Positions 1-10,317 of a stretch of 64,000 nucleotides of DNA are shown piece after piece (positions within the stretch are counted from its first letter, which is position 1; each line of letters opens with the position of its first letter). A program made the position numbers and the translations under genes. The notes below the pieces were generated by a model. That model worked only from the letters and a program-made list of their open reading frames with translations. It was not told the DNA's origin and did not search any database. This DNA is from Saprospiraceae bacterium. Its GTDB lineage: Bacteria > Bacteroidota > Bacteroidia > Chitinophagales > Saprospiraceae. The stretch spans positions 1 through 64,000 of the forward strand of contig JADKGF010000004.1 of the NCBI GenBank assembly GCA_016717105.1, written 5' to 3'.

Positions 1-388
1 TTAACTTTCTAATCAAAGAAAATATCTTTAAGGACTTGAAAAAATGAAATACTATTGATAATTTTTCTTGTAAACAAGCTCAAGCATGCAATTAATTCTC
101 AGTTTAATATAATTAGCATGAAACAAACACACCTTAAAATCTAAGAAAAGTTATTAAGTAAGCCATAACCAATTCTGCTTTTAACACTTGATTTGTCCTT
201 TATTTGAACAGCCATCTATTCAAAATTATTAAAAAATAACACCAAAACCTAACTATACCCTGAATTACTATTACTTTGCTTTGTGCTATTCAAAAAACAA
301 CCATTACACATCTCTCCAAAATATTATTTTACAAAAATGCGATCAATGAGTCAAATACTTTTTAGATTTGGCACTTAAATCGAATTTT
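1..388. other. AT-rich non-coding left end
   Basis: No open frame of useful length with coding character is seen on either strand. The stretch is very AT-rich and ends with the -7 promoter element of the following transporter gene. No RNA gene or hairpin terminator is visible. Confidence 0.5.
363..370 (+). promoter_or_regulatory. Candidate -7 promoter element of the MFS transporter
   Basis: The octamer TAGATTTG matches the Bacteroidota -7 consensus TAnnTTTG. No clear TTG -33 element lies 19-21 bases upstream, so this is a half match only. It would start transcription near 377 and favours the ATG at 389 as start, because an upstream in-frame TTG (368-370) is part of this element. Confidence 0.35.
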
Positions 389-1951
389 ATGGCTGTAACC
401 GGCACTACACACACATCATCAGGTCAAGATACCCGATACAAACCTACGTTGTCATTTGCGAATATCATCAATATGAACGTGGGATTTTTTGGCATCCAGT
501 ATAGCTTCGGCTTGCAACAGAGTGCTGTCAATCCTATTTACGATATGTTGGGCGCATCTGCACATGAGATACCGATATTAAATATTGCAGGACCAGTCAC
601 TGGACTGCTGATCCAACCCATCATCGGAGCCATGAGTGATAAGACTTGGTCGCCGCGTTGGGGACGACGGAAGCCCTATTTTTTTATAGGGGCGATGATT
701 TGCAGCATTTGTTTGTTCATATATCCATTCAGTAGTACGCTTTGGATGGCGGCAGGTTTACTTTGGATCCTGGATGTGGGCAATAATACAGCTATGGAGC
801 CATACAGAGCTTTCATAGCCGATACATTAAATCCCGATCAACAAGCTACTGGATTTCAGGCTCAAAGTTTTTTTACTGGCTTGGGACAGACCTTGGCGAA
901 TCTATCACTATTTATCTTCCCGAAAATGTTTTTTGATAAGACTGGATCTTTACCTACATGGGTGTATGCATCGTTTTTTCTAGGAGCGGTATGTTCGGTC
1001 GGCACTGTATGGTGGAGTATGCGTACTACACCGGAAATTCCGCCCACAGATGAAGAAATTGCAACGATCGAAAAATATAATGCGGGTAAACCCAATAAAA
1101 TGATTCAATTCCTAGGATACGTATTATCTGTATCTGTCATCCCAGGATTAATATATTTCCTTATACAAAGCTTCCTGTCAACTACCATTGCCAACTTTAT
1201 GATTTTGCCGATATTTTTTGCTTGGATATTTTTGCTGGCACGTTTGCTTGAAAACAACAAACATATTCCGTTAGTAAATTCTATACTACAACTTGTGGCA
1301 CCATTAATCGAAATTATAGATTCTATCAAAACGATGCCACGTGTCATGTGGCAATTGGCTTTGGTATATTTATTTCAGTGGTATGCCCTATTCTGTTATT
1401 GGCAAAACAGCGCAAAAAGTGTAGGCCTTTCCGTTTTCGGGGTGACGCCGGCGAGTGATGAAGCCAAATATGCAGAAGCAGTAAGTTGGACAGGATTAGT
1501 AAACGGATGGTACAATGTCGTCACTTTTCTTACAGCTTTTGGATTGATCTACTTTGCCAATAAATACGGCAGTAAATATGTGCATTTCGTGTGTCTTGTG
1601 TTGGCAGGATTAGGATTTCTTGCTTTTCCGCATATTGCTGATAAGAACTTGCTGTTTGTTGCGATTACAGGATTTGGTATAGGCTGGGCCAGTATGATGG
1701 GCATTCCTTATTTAATGGTTGTAAATGATATTCCGAAAGAAAGATACGGCGTATTCATGGGCATTATCAATATGATGATCGTCGTTCCTATGATCATTCA
1801 GACCTTGACATTTGGGTTTGTATTAGAAAATGTCCTAGATAATGATCCTCGCAATGCCATAACTTTTGCAGGTATTTTATTGATGCTCGCTGCATTGGCT
1901 ACCTTGATGATCAAAAATGATAAACATAAAACACAAGCTTTGGCAAATTGA
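389..1951 (+). CDS. MFS sugar transporter (SLC45/GPH-like)
   Basis: A 520-residue inner-membrane transporter with about 12 hydrophobic segments. The motif RWGRRKPYF at about residues 90-98, between the early membrane helices, is the loop 2-3 signature of major facilitator proteins. The arrangement resembles the SLC45/GPH sucrose-maltose type of sugar:cation symporter, which in Bacteroidota is often found with disaccharide genes. No glycosidase lies next to it here, so the substrate is only inferred from the family. ATG at 389 is chosen over an in-frame TTG at 368 because that TTG overlaps a promoter-like element. The gene stands alone and runs convergently into the HYR protein gene, with a shared terminator between them. 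Confidence 0.82.
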   Translation: MAVTGTTHTSSGQDTRYKPTLSFANIINMNVGFFGIQYSFGLQQSAVNPIYDMLGASAHEIPILNIAGPVTGLLIQPIIGAMSDKTWSPRWGRRKPYFFIGAMICSICLFIYPFSSTLWMAAGLLWILDVGNNTAMEPYRAFIADTLNPDQQATGFQAQSFFTGLGQTLANLSLFIFPKMFFDKTGSLPTWVYASFFLGAVCSVGTVWWSMRTTPEIPPTDEEIATIEKYNAGKPNKMIQFLGYVLSVSVIPGLIYFLIQSFLSTTIANFMILPIFFAWIFLLARLLENNKHIPLVNSILQLVAPLIEIIDSIKTMPRVMWQLALVYLFQWYALFCYWQNSAKSVGLSVFGVTPASDEAKYAEAVSWTGLVNGWYNVVTFLTAFGLIYFANKYGSKYVHFVCLVLAGLGFLAFPHIADKNLLFVAITGFGIGWASMMGIPYLMVVNDIPKERYGVFMGIINMMIVVPMIIQTLTFGFVLENVLDNDPRNAITFAGILLMLAALATLMIKNDKHKTQALAN

Positions 1952-1962
1952 TATAAAATAAA

Positions 1963-1990
1963 AAGGCCTTCCATTTTATTGGAAGACCTT
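1963..1990. terminator. Bidirectional intrinsic terminator
   Basis: An 11-bp stem (AAGGCCTTCCA, 1963-1973, with TGGAAGACCTT, 1980-1990, one mismatch) around a 6-base loop. It is followed by T residues on the plus strand and preceded by A residues, so it can serve both the MFS gene and the convergent HYR gene. Confidence 0.75.
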
Positions 1991-2015
1991 TTTTAAAAGT
2001 AATTTGGGGTATTTA

Positions 2016-5000
2016 TTATTCGATAAGAATCATCTTACCAGAAATCAATTTGTCTCCGAAACGAAGTTCATAAATATATACGCCTGGTTGTCCCAAGTCG
2101 CTGCTATTCACTTGAATCACATTTTGACCAGCAGGATATTGATCTATAGTACTGATAATACTCTTACCTGTATAATCTCTTACTTTGAATGTAACCATTC
2201 CTTCTTGTGGCAATTCAAATGATATTTGTGTTTGAACATTCCAAGGATTTGGTGTGACTGAAGTCAATGCAAAAGCTGCATCTTCTTTTCTCCAATTAAT
2301 ATTGAATGATTCAACTTCTAAGTTATTGGTATATAATTCAGAAGCAAATTCTCTATTAATAGAAAGCATTTCACTAAGCAAACCTGATTTCAAAACTTCA
2401 GCTTCAATAGTAAATAATACACGACCTTCAGTAACTCTTACTCCTTGTGGTGTTGTTACACTCATGCGAGCAATATTTGTTGCAGGTATAACATAATTGT
2501 TTAATTCTAAACTCATCGCTGCACCTTTGATATCTCTGATGATAAGGCCATTAGAATTCAACTGAGTTTGAAGTCCGTAAATCATGCCAGCCTTGTCAGC
2601 CATTACTTGAATTTCGACGATTTCGCCTCTCATTACGTTTCTATCTTTGATTTGCAGGGTATGCGAAGATCTGGATTCTGTATTATTTTGATTTAGGTTA
2701 GTGACTACATTTCCATTGACATCACCAACTTTGATACCTATAAAATTGATATCCATATTGTTGCTTAATTTGTCGATGGTATATACTTCTGACAATCCAC
2801 CATTCCAAGGATCTTTAGGATCAGCAAATTTCTTACTACCATCTACAAATCTCCAACTTGAATTTGCTGCAAATTCCTTATTCACACCCAAAATCAATTT
2901 TCTCAATTCTGTAAGGTCAGATGCTGCGATTGACTTATTGTTATTAACGTCGGCCGCTATAAGTTTATAAGGTGAACTCAATTTCTCAAGACCTAAGATG
3001 TGTCTTTGTATCACGACCAAGTCAAGAGTACTTACACCATTCAGATCATCACCATCTTTACCAGGAACAATTTGATAATTGCCACCATTAACTATCGGTG
3101 AGAAAACAAATCTACCAAATTGGTCTGTAGAAACTGGATTTTGCTCAGATCCATCCATATCTACATCAACGTTGGCGATCTCTTTATTGTCTTCAGTAAC
3201 CGTCTTACCTGAAACTACAGATAATGCTGAGCTTGGACATAAACCACCTGTATCCTGAATGTCAACATAAGTCTCACAATATGAAGTATTTCCGTTTTCA
3301 TCTGTTACCCACAATTGAACTATTTGATTATCTAGCACGTCATTACAATCAAAAGTAAGTAATTGGTCAGCTACGTCTGCTGAGAATGACAAATCAAAAG
3401 TATATCCACATGGATGATTACTCTTATTATCAAAAAATGAAGGAGTCAACATTACCATCGGTGTATCTCCTGTACCATTGCCATCTGTATCCATCAAAAC
3501 TAACGGTGCTGCCAATCCATTTTTGCATATAGCAGTCGGTGCCTTTGTTGTTTCTATTACGAAATCATATGATGCTTTTGCTACATTACCACAACGGTCT
3601 TCCACTACAAAATTGATCGTATATGAACCAACTTCAAATTCGTCAGTCACAGAACTTGCATTACCAGAACTAATAATTTCATTATCCTGATAGATTTCAT
3701 ATGCCCATTTCAGCTCTGATGACGGTGTACAGTCTACAGCAGATGCAGAAAGCGTGATCTCATCACTGAAGCAACTCAATGTTTCATAAATCACAGGTGA
3801 TACTGGTACAGTAATAACAGGTTTGTTATTATCCATTACTTTTATTTCCTGTTCGTGTGTCCAAGTGAGATTATTACCATCTTCACCAGTTTGGCACCAG
3901 TCAATAACAGTCCAAGTTCTGATGATTTTATAACATGCACCATTGGTGGTGAATGGGAAAACTAAGTCCTCATATCTTGTTCCTACCAAATCACATGCAT
4001 CTTCTGTAAATACAGGCACAGATGATGAGTCAGGTAAAGTTTCAGGTAGTAATCCAGAGAAAGAACATTGGCCTAAGGCAAGGTAATCTTTTGGCCACTC
4101 TATGTCTTCTCCATCAAATGGCTCATTATTTTCGAAAGTGATTGTCTGAGTACATGTCTGATACACAGTGGCATTTTGTTGTACACTAAATGTTCTGACT
4201 ACAGTACCTGTACCACATTGATTTCTATTGTCAACTAATGTATGATTGAGCGTATTATTTGCTGGACAGTTATCATTGATAACAGCGGCGCCAAATGCCG
4301 CATTGGCACCTGAAAGCGATGGATCAAATGCGAACAAACAATCTTCAACAATCATGTTAGCAGGACAAGAAATAGTAGGATTTACTTTCTCTTGTATATT
4401 TACAGTAACCATACAAATGTTCGTATTGCCACCTAAGTCAGTAACCAAAAGTTGAACCATTCTAGAAGTATTGGCATCAAGACAGCAGAAACCAACTTTG
4501 TCATACCAAGCCGTATCTTGTCCAAACGCACATGGATCTTCCATTCTTCTAAGTTTTAGCGTCACAGGACCACATTCATCAAAGCTACCATCATCTACTG
4601 CTTGAGCTGTAATATCTGTATAACCATTATCTTTAATACTTACTGTAGCAAATTGATCACAAATAGCTACTGGATCTGTTTCATCTCTTACTGTAACTCG
4701 GTAAGACATTGTGCTGCTATTTGTACAGTTGTCAAATGCTGTATAAGTTATCGTGTGCGTTCCAACACCAAGTTCTATCAAACCACCATTGCCATTTACA
4801 TATCCTGAAGGAATACCACCATTATATGCATTGACATATACTCTATATACCTTGTTACAATTATCAGTAATATTTAAAGTAGGCAATTGAACAGCTGCAG
4901 AACAACTTCTAGTTTGTGTAGTGACTGTGATGTCAGCTTGTACAGGTATTACTGGTGCTATTTCGTCAACGATATCTATAATCTGTGCGCCGACAAAAAT

Positions 5001-7058
5001 CGGATTCATCGTGCTACACCACCATTCTGAAATCGTCCATACTCGTCTGATTCGTTTCTTACAATCAGTATCGACTAGCAATTCGTCAACATAATCTATC
5101 ACCGCGTTACAATAAAGCATATTAAGCTGTGATGTCGGATACAAAACAGTACCACCAAGTGTCGGTGTACCTGTTTCGTCCGGGCTAGGGAAACCAAGAC
5201 CTCTATCATCGGTTTCATAACCTGATGAACAACTAAGTTTTACATTTATGGCTGGAGGAACAATACTCGCAGCAGTAGGTCTGAGCAAATTAATGACAGA
5301 TGTGCAAGGCAAACTTTCATTGCCAAAATCATCAACTGCAATCCATGTGCGTGTAATCGTTCCTACATATAATGGATCACAATCCAAAAGTTCATGAACT
5401 TCATTTACCAACTCAGCTCTTGCATGACAATTATCATTTACAACTGGTATTCCTACATTAGTAAGATCAGTCAAACAATGTACTTCTACATCGCGGCAAA
5501 CTATTGTTGGCTTTATTTTATCTTCTATAGTCACATCTCCCCAACATGTAAATCCAGAAGTATGCGTTATTGTATATTGCAATGTTTTGCCCAATTGGTC
5601 TCTGGTAAGCGTATTGCCTAAATCAAAACCATTTTTATCTTTTACATTGATTGTATATAATGCTTCGCATCCTAATAATACCTCACCAGCTGGTCCTTCC
5701 CATCCTGTAAGTACAGTTGTAGGCTCCAATACACCTTCGCAATCTTCATCCAAAGAAAGCTGAACTTGCTTACACCCTAATGGTGGCGCTTGATAATCAA
5801 GTACTTCGACTGTAAATGAACATGTATTAGTATTGCCAGAGCCATCAGTTACCAAAAATACATTGGTAGTCACTCCAATAGGAAATTCAGCACCACTTGC
5901 TAAACCTGAAGTTTGTACTATAGACAATATGGTTGTGCATGGATCATCGGATGCTGTAGGTGCTTCGTAATTAACAACGACAGCACATAAAGTAGGATCT
6001 GCTTGCACTTCGATATCATCTGGACATACAATTGTAGGTGGTGTTGTTTCGAATGTAATATTATAAGTAGCCCAATCACCAGGACATTCTCCTGCGTCAA
6101 TTAGACCATTAAGATTGCTATCAACAAATGTTCTCCATCTTAAAGTGGCACTTGCGGCAAGGTTTATATTTACTTTACTCAATATTGCAGTAAAACCTGG
6201 ATAATCTGATAATCTTCTTGCACTAGAAAAAACCCAATCACCGGGAACAACTCCAGTAAAATTAACATTAGTACCTGTATATTCCATATATGCTTTTACA
6301 GTATAATCTGCGGGTAAAGAACCAGCCAAATCTGTAAAAGTTCCTAAAGTGATATTTACAACATTGTCATTGCATACGGTGATATCTGCGGTATCATCGG
6401 CACCATCATTTTCAGTTGTAATAACTACACCATTTAAAGTTGTTTGTAGAATAGGCTGTACAGCTGAAAAACTAAATGTACCTGCATGGTATCTACCATT
6501 CGGTCCTGCATCCACGGTAGTCGGTCTACCGCCGAAGATAGTAACCGCATCATATCTAGGTAGCCCAAAAGTTAAAATACCTCCTGAGTTAGTGTTAGAT
6601 GCTGTACCTCCTAACCCCGAATTACTATTAGGGTCAGCTGCACCAAATCCCACAGCTACTATGTGGTAAGTTCCTGCAGGTAGTATGACAGGAGCAATCG
6701 CTCTCATACGGTAAGATGCCACCAAAGGGTCAGCCGAACCAGTCATTACAATAGGCCCAACCAAAGTGGCACCTGCATCATTGACAATACCAACTGTGAT
6801 ATTCCCAGTAAGACCAGCTACAGTGGCATCGTCAAAGACACCTAGCTGGGTAATCTGGATAGGAACAGTGTTGGTAAACTCCTGTCCTAACTTCCCTGTC
6901 CAGTTCTGGTTACCAGTGGTTACAGTACCAGTATAGGCTGTCGTAGCAGCACACTGCCCAGAAAGAGAAGTTTGAAATGTACAAATACTGAAAAAAACCA
7001 GTATCAAATACATCGCAGCCCTTTTACAAAGACTATAATTTTTGGAAAAAATCGACAT
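2016..7058 (-). CDS. Giant secreted HYR-repeat protein with dockerin-like, cohesin-like and T9SS sorting domains
   Basis: A 1680-residue exported protein. ATG at 7058 gives MSIFSKNYSLCKRAAMYLIL and a clean signal peptide ending near SLSGQ; an in-frame TTG at 7067 is less likely. After an N-terminal beta domain (about 40-200) come repeated Ig-like HYR modules (first at about 336-435, with the typical PPTIVCPDDI opening) rich in paired cysteines. Residues about 1280-1325 look like a carboxypeptidase-regulatory fold. About 1328-1390 hold two dockerin-like, Ca-binding-like repeats (DLNGVSTLDLVVIQRHILG and DVNNNKSIAASDLTELRKLI). About 1460-1590 resemble a cohesin fold. The last 85 residues (SVTPNPWN ... 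GKMILIE) are a type A T9SS sorting domain. The role is probably surface adhesion or matrix; no enzyme domain was recognised. Confidence 0.85.
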   Translation of the reverse strand: MSIFSKNYSLCKRAAMYLILVFFSICTFQTSLSGQCAATTAYTGTVTTGNQNWTGKLGQEFTNTVPIQITQLGVFDDATVAGLTGNITVGIVNDAGATLVGPIVMTGSADPLVASYRMRAIAPVILPAGTYHIVAVGFGAADPNSNSGLGGTASNTNSGGILTFGLPRYDAVTIFGGRPTTVDAGPNGRYHAGTFSFSAVQPILQTTLNGVVITTENDGADDTADITVCNDNVVNITLGTFTDLAGSLPADYTVKAYMEYTGTNVNFTGVVPGDWVFSSARRLSDYPGFTAILSKVNINLAASATLRWRTFVDSNLNGLIDAGECPGDWATYNITFETTPPTIVCPDDIEVQADPTLCAVVVNYEAPTASDDPCTTILSIVQTSGLASGAEFPIGVTTNVFLVTDGSGNTNTCSFTVEVLDYQAPPLGCKQVQLSLDEDCEGVLEPTTVLTGWEGPAGEVLLGCEALYTINVKDKNGFDLGNTLTRDQLGKTLQYTITHTSGFTCWGDVTIEDKIKPTIVCRDVEVHCLTDLTNVGIPVVNDNCHARAELVNEVHELLDCDPLYVGTITRTWIAVDDFGNESLPCTSVINLLRPTAASIVPPAINVKLSCSSGYETDDRGLGFPSPDETGTPTLGGTVLYPTSQLNMLYCNAVIDYVDELLVDTDCKKRIRRVWTISEWWCSTMNPIFVGAQIIDIVDEIAPVIPVQADITVTTQTRSCSAAVQLPTLNITDNCNKVYRVYVNAYNGGIPSGYVNGNGGLIELGVGTHTITYTAFDNCTNSSTMSYRVTVRDETDPVAICDQFATVSIKDNGYTDITAQAVDDGSFDECGPVTLKLRRMEDPCAFGQDTAWYDKVGFCCLDANTSRMVQLLVTDLGGNTNICMVTVNIQEKVNPTISCPANMIVEDCLFAFDPSLSGANAAFGAAVINDNCPANNTLNHTLVDNRNQCGTGTVVRTFSVQQNATVYQTCTQTITFENNEPFDGEDIEWPKDYLALGQCSFSGLLPETLPDSSSVPVFTEDACDLVGTRYEDLVFPFTTNGACYKIIRTWTVIDWCQTGEDGNNLTWTHEQEIKVMDNNKPVITVPVSPVIYETLSCFSDEITLSASAVDCTPSSELKWAYEIYQDNEIISSGNASSVTDEFEVGSYTINFVVEDRCGNVAKASYDFVIETTKAPTAICKNGLAAPLVLMDTDGNGTGDTPMVMLTPSFFDNKSNHPCGYTFDLSFSADVADQLLTFDCNDVLDNQIVQLWVTDENGNTSYCETYVDIQDTGGLCPSSALSVVSGKTVTEDNKEIANVDVDMDGSEQNPVSTDQFGRFVFSPIVNGGNYQIVPGKDGDDLNGVSTLDLVVIQRHILGLEKLSSPYKLIAADVNNNKSIAASDLTELRKLILGVNKEFAANSSWRFVDGSKKFADPKDPWNGGLSEVYTIDKLSNNMDINFIGIKVGDVNGNVVTNLNQNNTESRSSHTLQIKDRNVMRGEIVEIQVMADKAGMIYGLQTQLNSNGLIIRDIKGAAMSLELNNYVIPATNIARMSVTTPQGVRVTEGRVLFTIEAEVLKSGLLSEMLSINREFASELYTNNLEVESFNINWRKEDAAFALTSVTPNPWNVQTQISFELPQEGMVTFKVRDYTGKSIISTIDQYPAGQNVIQVNSSDLGQPGVYIYELRFGDKLISGKMILIE

Positions 7059-7144
7059 AATTAACAAATTTTTATTTTGAGAAAAAAATTAATTAATTAC
7101 TGCATTTTGGGAATGCATGTCACAGCATACACCGTAACACCGAG

Positions 7145-7175
7145 CAAAGATAAATAGCTTTTTACATATTACAAA
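7145..7175 (-). promoter_or_regulatory. Promoter of the HYR protein gene
   Basis: Read on the minus strand there is TTTTG (7171-7175 complement), 19 bases, then TATCTTTG (7145-7152 complement). This is a full Bacteroidota -33/-7 match. The predicted start near 7138 gives a leader of about 80 bases to the ATG at 7058. Confidence 0.6.
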
Positions 7176-7282
7176 ATTATTTAATATATTTTTTACTGAA
7201 AATTAATGATATTACACTTTCTGTATTTTCATTATATTTATATTAAAGAATATGTATTGTTTATATATTTAAATAAATACCA

Positions 7283-10141
7283 TTAATAGATAATTATTTT
7301 TCCCGAATGGATCTCTCCTGCTGTGGATTCTGCCTGTATAATATAAATACCTGGTTTGTCTATCGAGACTTTTCCTTTGGATTTCACCAATGCTGATTTA
7401 TCATAAATGCTTCTTCCAAACATATCTATAATCTGAATATTTATAAAATCTGAAGTTCCATCACTTCCTTTAATTGTAAAATACTCATTGACACCAGTAG
7501 GATTTGGATAAAATTTTAAAGTCTGTTCTACACCATGATTTATTTTGATAATATTGGAAAATCGGTTTTCACCCGAATAATCTTTTGAAACAATTTGATA
7601 ATATTGTGTACCTTTTTCGGGAAATAAATCATCAAATGAATATTCTGATAAACCATTTTGACTTTTAATAAATCCAATTTGTTCAAACGACAAACCATCC
7701 TTACTCCTATTTACATAAAATGTTTCGAGATCAATGCTATTTGATGCAGTCCATCTTAACTTTGTTGTATTATTCACAGCTTGTCCTGACAAACTTGTTA
7801 CATCCAATGCTAATGGAATAAATCCTAAGGCATCTATCCTGAAATTGTCTATCAATACACCATCAATGTTATATCCACCATTAAATATACCTGATGTAGA
7901 AGCAACAAATCTAAATATTACCGATGTTTGTCCACTTAAAAAACTGACGTCAATACTTTTATGCAAATAATTTTGATTAAGAGCCCAGCCATATTTATCT
8001 GAAAAAATTTGAGAGGCAATTTCACAAAACTCGCCAGGACCATTATTATAGAAATCAGGTGCACTGCCTAATCTTGTCCATGTCACACCTTGATCAGTAG
8101 AATATTGCAATTGAACCGCGAATGGACCATTACAATAAGCAGTTTCCATTCCTATATCAAAATGTAAAGTGCTGCTTGCATATTGAGAAAAATCAAACTT
8201 AGGGCTATAGAGCGCACATTTACCTGTTACTTGTAGGATGTCTCCATTTAATATAGTTTTCCACGCATTGCCTTGTGTTGCCAATACGTAATTTGAAGTC
8301 CCTGATTGCCAAAGATTAACTGTACCTTCTATGGCTTCGGAAGAAAATAAATTTGTGTTTGATTCAAAATCACCACCACTAGATGTTTCGAATGGAATAG
8401 GCATATGTGGCAAAACCTTAATAAGTTCATTTTTTACCATGGAATGGGCACCATTATTCACCGTAAGTGTGACATTGTAAAAACCAGGATCCGTATAAGT
8501 TACACTAGGATTTTGTAATGTAGATGTTTGTCCATTACCAAAATCCCAATGCCATGTTCCAGCATTAAGGGATTTATCAGTCATAGAAATAGTACCTCCT
8601 GGCCAAGTGACAGACTTATTTGATGCAAACTCTGCACAACCTTGGGATGTCAGACCTTGAAATAATATACGCTGTGGTGCACTTAATCCTTGACTTCCAC
8701 ATTCATTATATACAAATACATCATATTTCTTACATATCTCGAAGCCTACTGGTGTTACTACTAGGTGGTTATTTATAGTTGTTAACTCTTGCAAAAAAGT
8801 GTCAGAACCTACTTCCCTAATCTTTATTGTATATAAATTTTCAGTGCTATGTGTCCAATCCAAGGTAAAGCCTTGTGCCGTAATGCCAGAAAGTAAAACA
8901 TTTTGTACCCTGTTACAAGTTTGTGATGAACAAGCATCAAGACAGGAAGATTGTGATGCAATCTGAGTATTTATGGTTGCCTTTGATCCTGTACTCCAGG
9001 TATTTGTTACAGATACAGTAGGTGACAATATCATACCTGTAGTTCCGTCGTGCACACCATTAAAATTATGACCCATTTCATGCGCCACCATGGTTTTTAA
9101 TAATGCAGCAGTAGAAGTCCAGTCCTCTAATATTGCTCGAGCTCGTGATTGACAGTATAGATTGGCTTGTGTAAATGCTAACCCCACGGTTGTACCAATA
9201 AAATCTCTATTGGACCAAAAATGTGCCGCATTAAATGCATGATCAAATCCACCCATATCTACCCAACTTGAGAATTCAGATAATAAGGTATTGGCATTTT
9301 GTGTTGAAGACAAAGGATCGCATGTTGCGCATGTTGAAACTACAATTTCACTGATTTCATAGTTGATACCATCATCAAAATTTATTGTACCGTTATATTC
9401 ATAATTGGTCTGTACATTATTCATTACACCGACTACGTGGTCAATAACTGCAGCTAATCCGCTATGTGCAGGATCTGTGTACATCGAATAATCCGCCAAT
9501 AATGCCAACTTGACAGTATAACATGCGCCAGTTCTTGACTGAACATCATCATGATTTGCATGTACAGCTTGATCTACTGATTTGGGTCGAAAACAAGGTT
9601 TTGATTTATGTTCAGGAAGAATTGATTTTGTATCATAAATTACAAAAGCGTTTTTGTTAGCGCTCCGAGTAAAATACTTCATCGGTTCAATAAACAATTC
9701 TTCCGAATCATTTCTGATCAAACCATACATAAAATCACCATGCACCGTGAGGCTGAATATCTCCCAGTCTCCATCTGTAAATCGTCCTTTATAAGTTTGT
9801 ATTTCTGGCAATATCTCAATTTTTTTCTTGCCATCAGAATGTAAAGTATAAACTACGGTTTTATCGTTAACTATTTGCACTGGTTCGATAGTGAAGGTCC
9901 AAATTCGGTTTTCGTCAATCTTCAATGTAACCTCACTAGCTCCTGACCTACTTGTTGCCAAATGATCGTTCAAACTTGAAACATTGAACTCACAAACATT
10001 ACTTTGGCTGAAAATATTTCGTAATTCTGGTATAGAATTATTTAGTTGGTTAAAATGAAATACTTTTTTCTGACTATTACCTTCTGTAGATACAGTGATC
10101 ATAATAAATAGCACAACCCAAAAGAAAGAATACCTTGACAT
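7283..10141 (-). CDS. Secreted reprolysin-like (M12) zinc metalloprotease with PKD and T9SS domains
   Basis: A 952-residue exported protease. ATG at 10141 gives MSRYSFFWVVLFIMITVSTE, a signal peptide; an in-frame TTG at 10177 would add an unlikely extension. The zinc site HEMGHNFNGVHD (about 352-363) is the long HExxHxxGxxHD form of metzincins, and a methionine follows at TGMI. Before it lies a propeptide-like region, after it an Fn3-like stretch (about 420-500), a PKD domain (about 517-565, WDFGNG) and a lectin-like beta region. The C-terminus (FYPNPTG ... GKIIIY) is a T9SS sorting domain, so the enzyme is expected on the cell surface or in the medium. Family assignment is from the motif; the substrate is unknown. 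Confidence 0.85.
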   Translation of the reverse strand: MSRYSFFWVVLFIMITVSTEGNSQKKVFHFNQLNNSIPELRNIFSQSNVCEFNVSSLNDHLATSRSGASEVTLKIDENRIWTFTIEPVQIVNDKTVVYTLHSDGKKKIEILPEIQTYKGRFTDGDWEIFSLTVHGDFMYGLIRNDSEELFIEPMKYFTRSANKNAFVIYDTKSILPEHKSKPCFRPKSVDQAVHANHDDVQSRTGACYTVKLALLADYSMYTDPAHSGLAAVIDHVVGVMNNVQTNYEYNGTINFDDGINYEISEIVVSTCATCDPLSSTQNANTLLSEFSSWVDMGGFDHAFNAAHFWSNRDFIGTTVGLAFTQANLYCQSRARAILEDWTSTAALLKTMVAHEMGHNFNGVHDGTTGMILSPTVSVTNTWSTGSKATINTQIASQSSCLDACSSQTCNRVQNVLLSGITAQGFTLDWTHSTENLYTIKIREVGSDTFLQELTTINNHLVVTPVGFEICKKYDVFVYNECGSQGLSAPQRILFQGLTSQGCAEFASNKSVTWPGGTISMTDKSLNAGTWHWDFGNGQTSTLQNPSVTYTDPGFYNVTLTVNNGAHSMVKNELIKVLPHMPIPFETSSGGDFESNTNLFSSEAIEGTVNLWQSGTSNYVLATQGNAWKTILNGDILQVTGKCALYSPKFDFSQYASSTLHFDIGMETAYCNGPFAVQLQYSTDQGVTWTRLGSAPDFYNNGPGEFCEIASQIFSDKYGWALNQNYLHKSIDVSFLSGQTSVIFRFVASTSGIFNGGYNIDGVLIDNFRIDALGFIPLALDVTSLSGQAVNNTTKLRWTASNSIDLETFYVNRSKDGLSFEQIGFIKSQNGLSEYSFDDLFPEKGTQYYQIVSKDYSGENRFSNIIKINHGVEQTLKFYPNPTGVNEYFTIKGSDGTSDFINIQIIDMFGRSIYDKSALVKSKGKVSIDKPGIYIIQAESTAGEIHSGKIIIY

Positions 10142-10220
10142 AATGCCTGATTTAATTTTTATTAAAAAAATGTTCAACGGGGTTGTTGTTCAGGCCTACT
10201 AAAATCTCAGATTACAATAA

Positions 10221-10248
10221 AAACCAACATGGTAAACCATATTGGTTT
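10221..10248 (-). terminator. 13-bp hairpin downstream of udk, possible terminator or 5' leader hairpin
   Basis: Arms 10221-10233 (AAACCAACATGGT) and 10236-10248 (ACCATATTGGTTT) pair over 13 bp with one wobble and a 2-base loop. On the minus strand a U-rich tract follows, as in an intrinsic terminator for udk. It also lies just after the predicted start site of the protease gene, so it could instead be a 5' stabilising or attenuating hairpin of that mRNA. Confidence 0.5.
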
Positions 10249-10259
10249 CTATGCTCATG

Positions 10260-10291
10260 CAAAATTATATAAGTTATTTGATATAAGCAAA
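10260..10291 (-). promoter_or_regulatory. Promoter of the M12-like protease gene
   Basis: On the minus strand TTTG (10288-10291 complement) is followed after 20 bases by TAATTTTG (10260-10267 complement), a full match to the Bacteroidota consensus. The predicted start is near 10253, leaving a leader of about 110 bases whose first part is the 13-bp hairpin. Confidence 0.55.
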
Positions 10292-10317
10292 TAAATTTTT
10301 AAAATATTATATTTTTT

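Noticed and set aside
2004..6669. Many plus-strand ORFs opposite the HYR gene
   Set aside because: They lie antisense to a long intact gene, lack starts with promoters and show no domain features.
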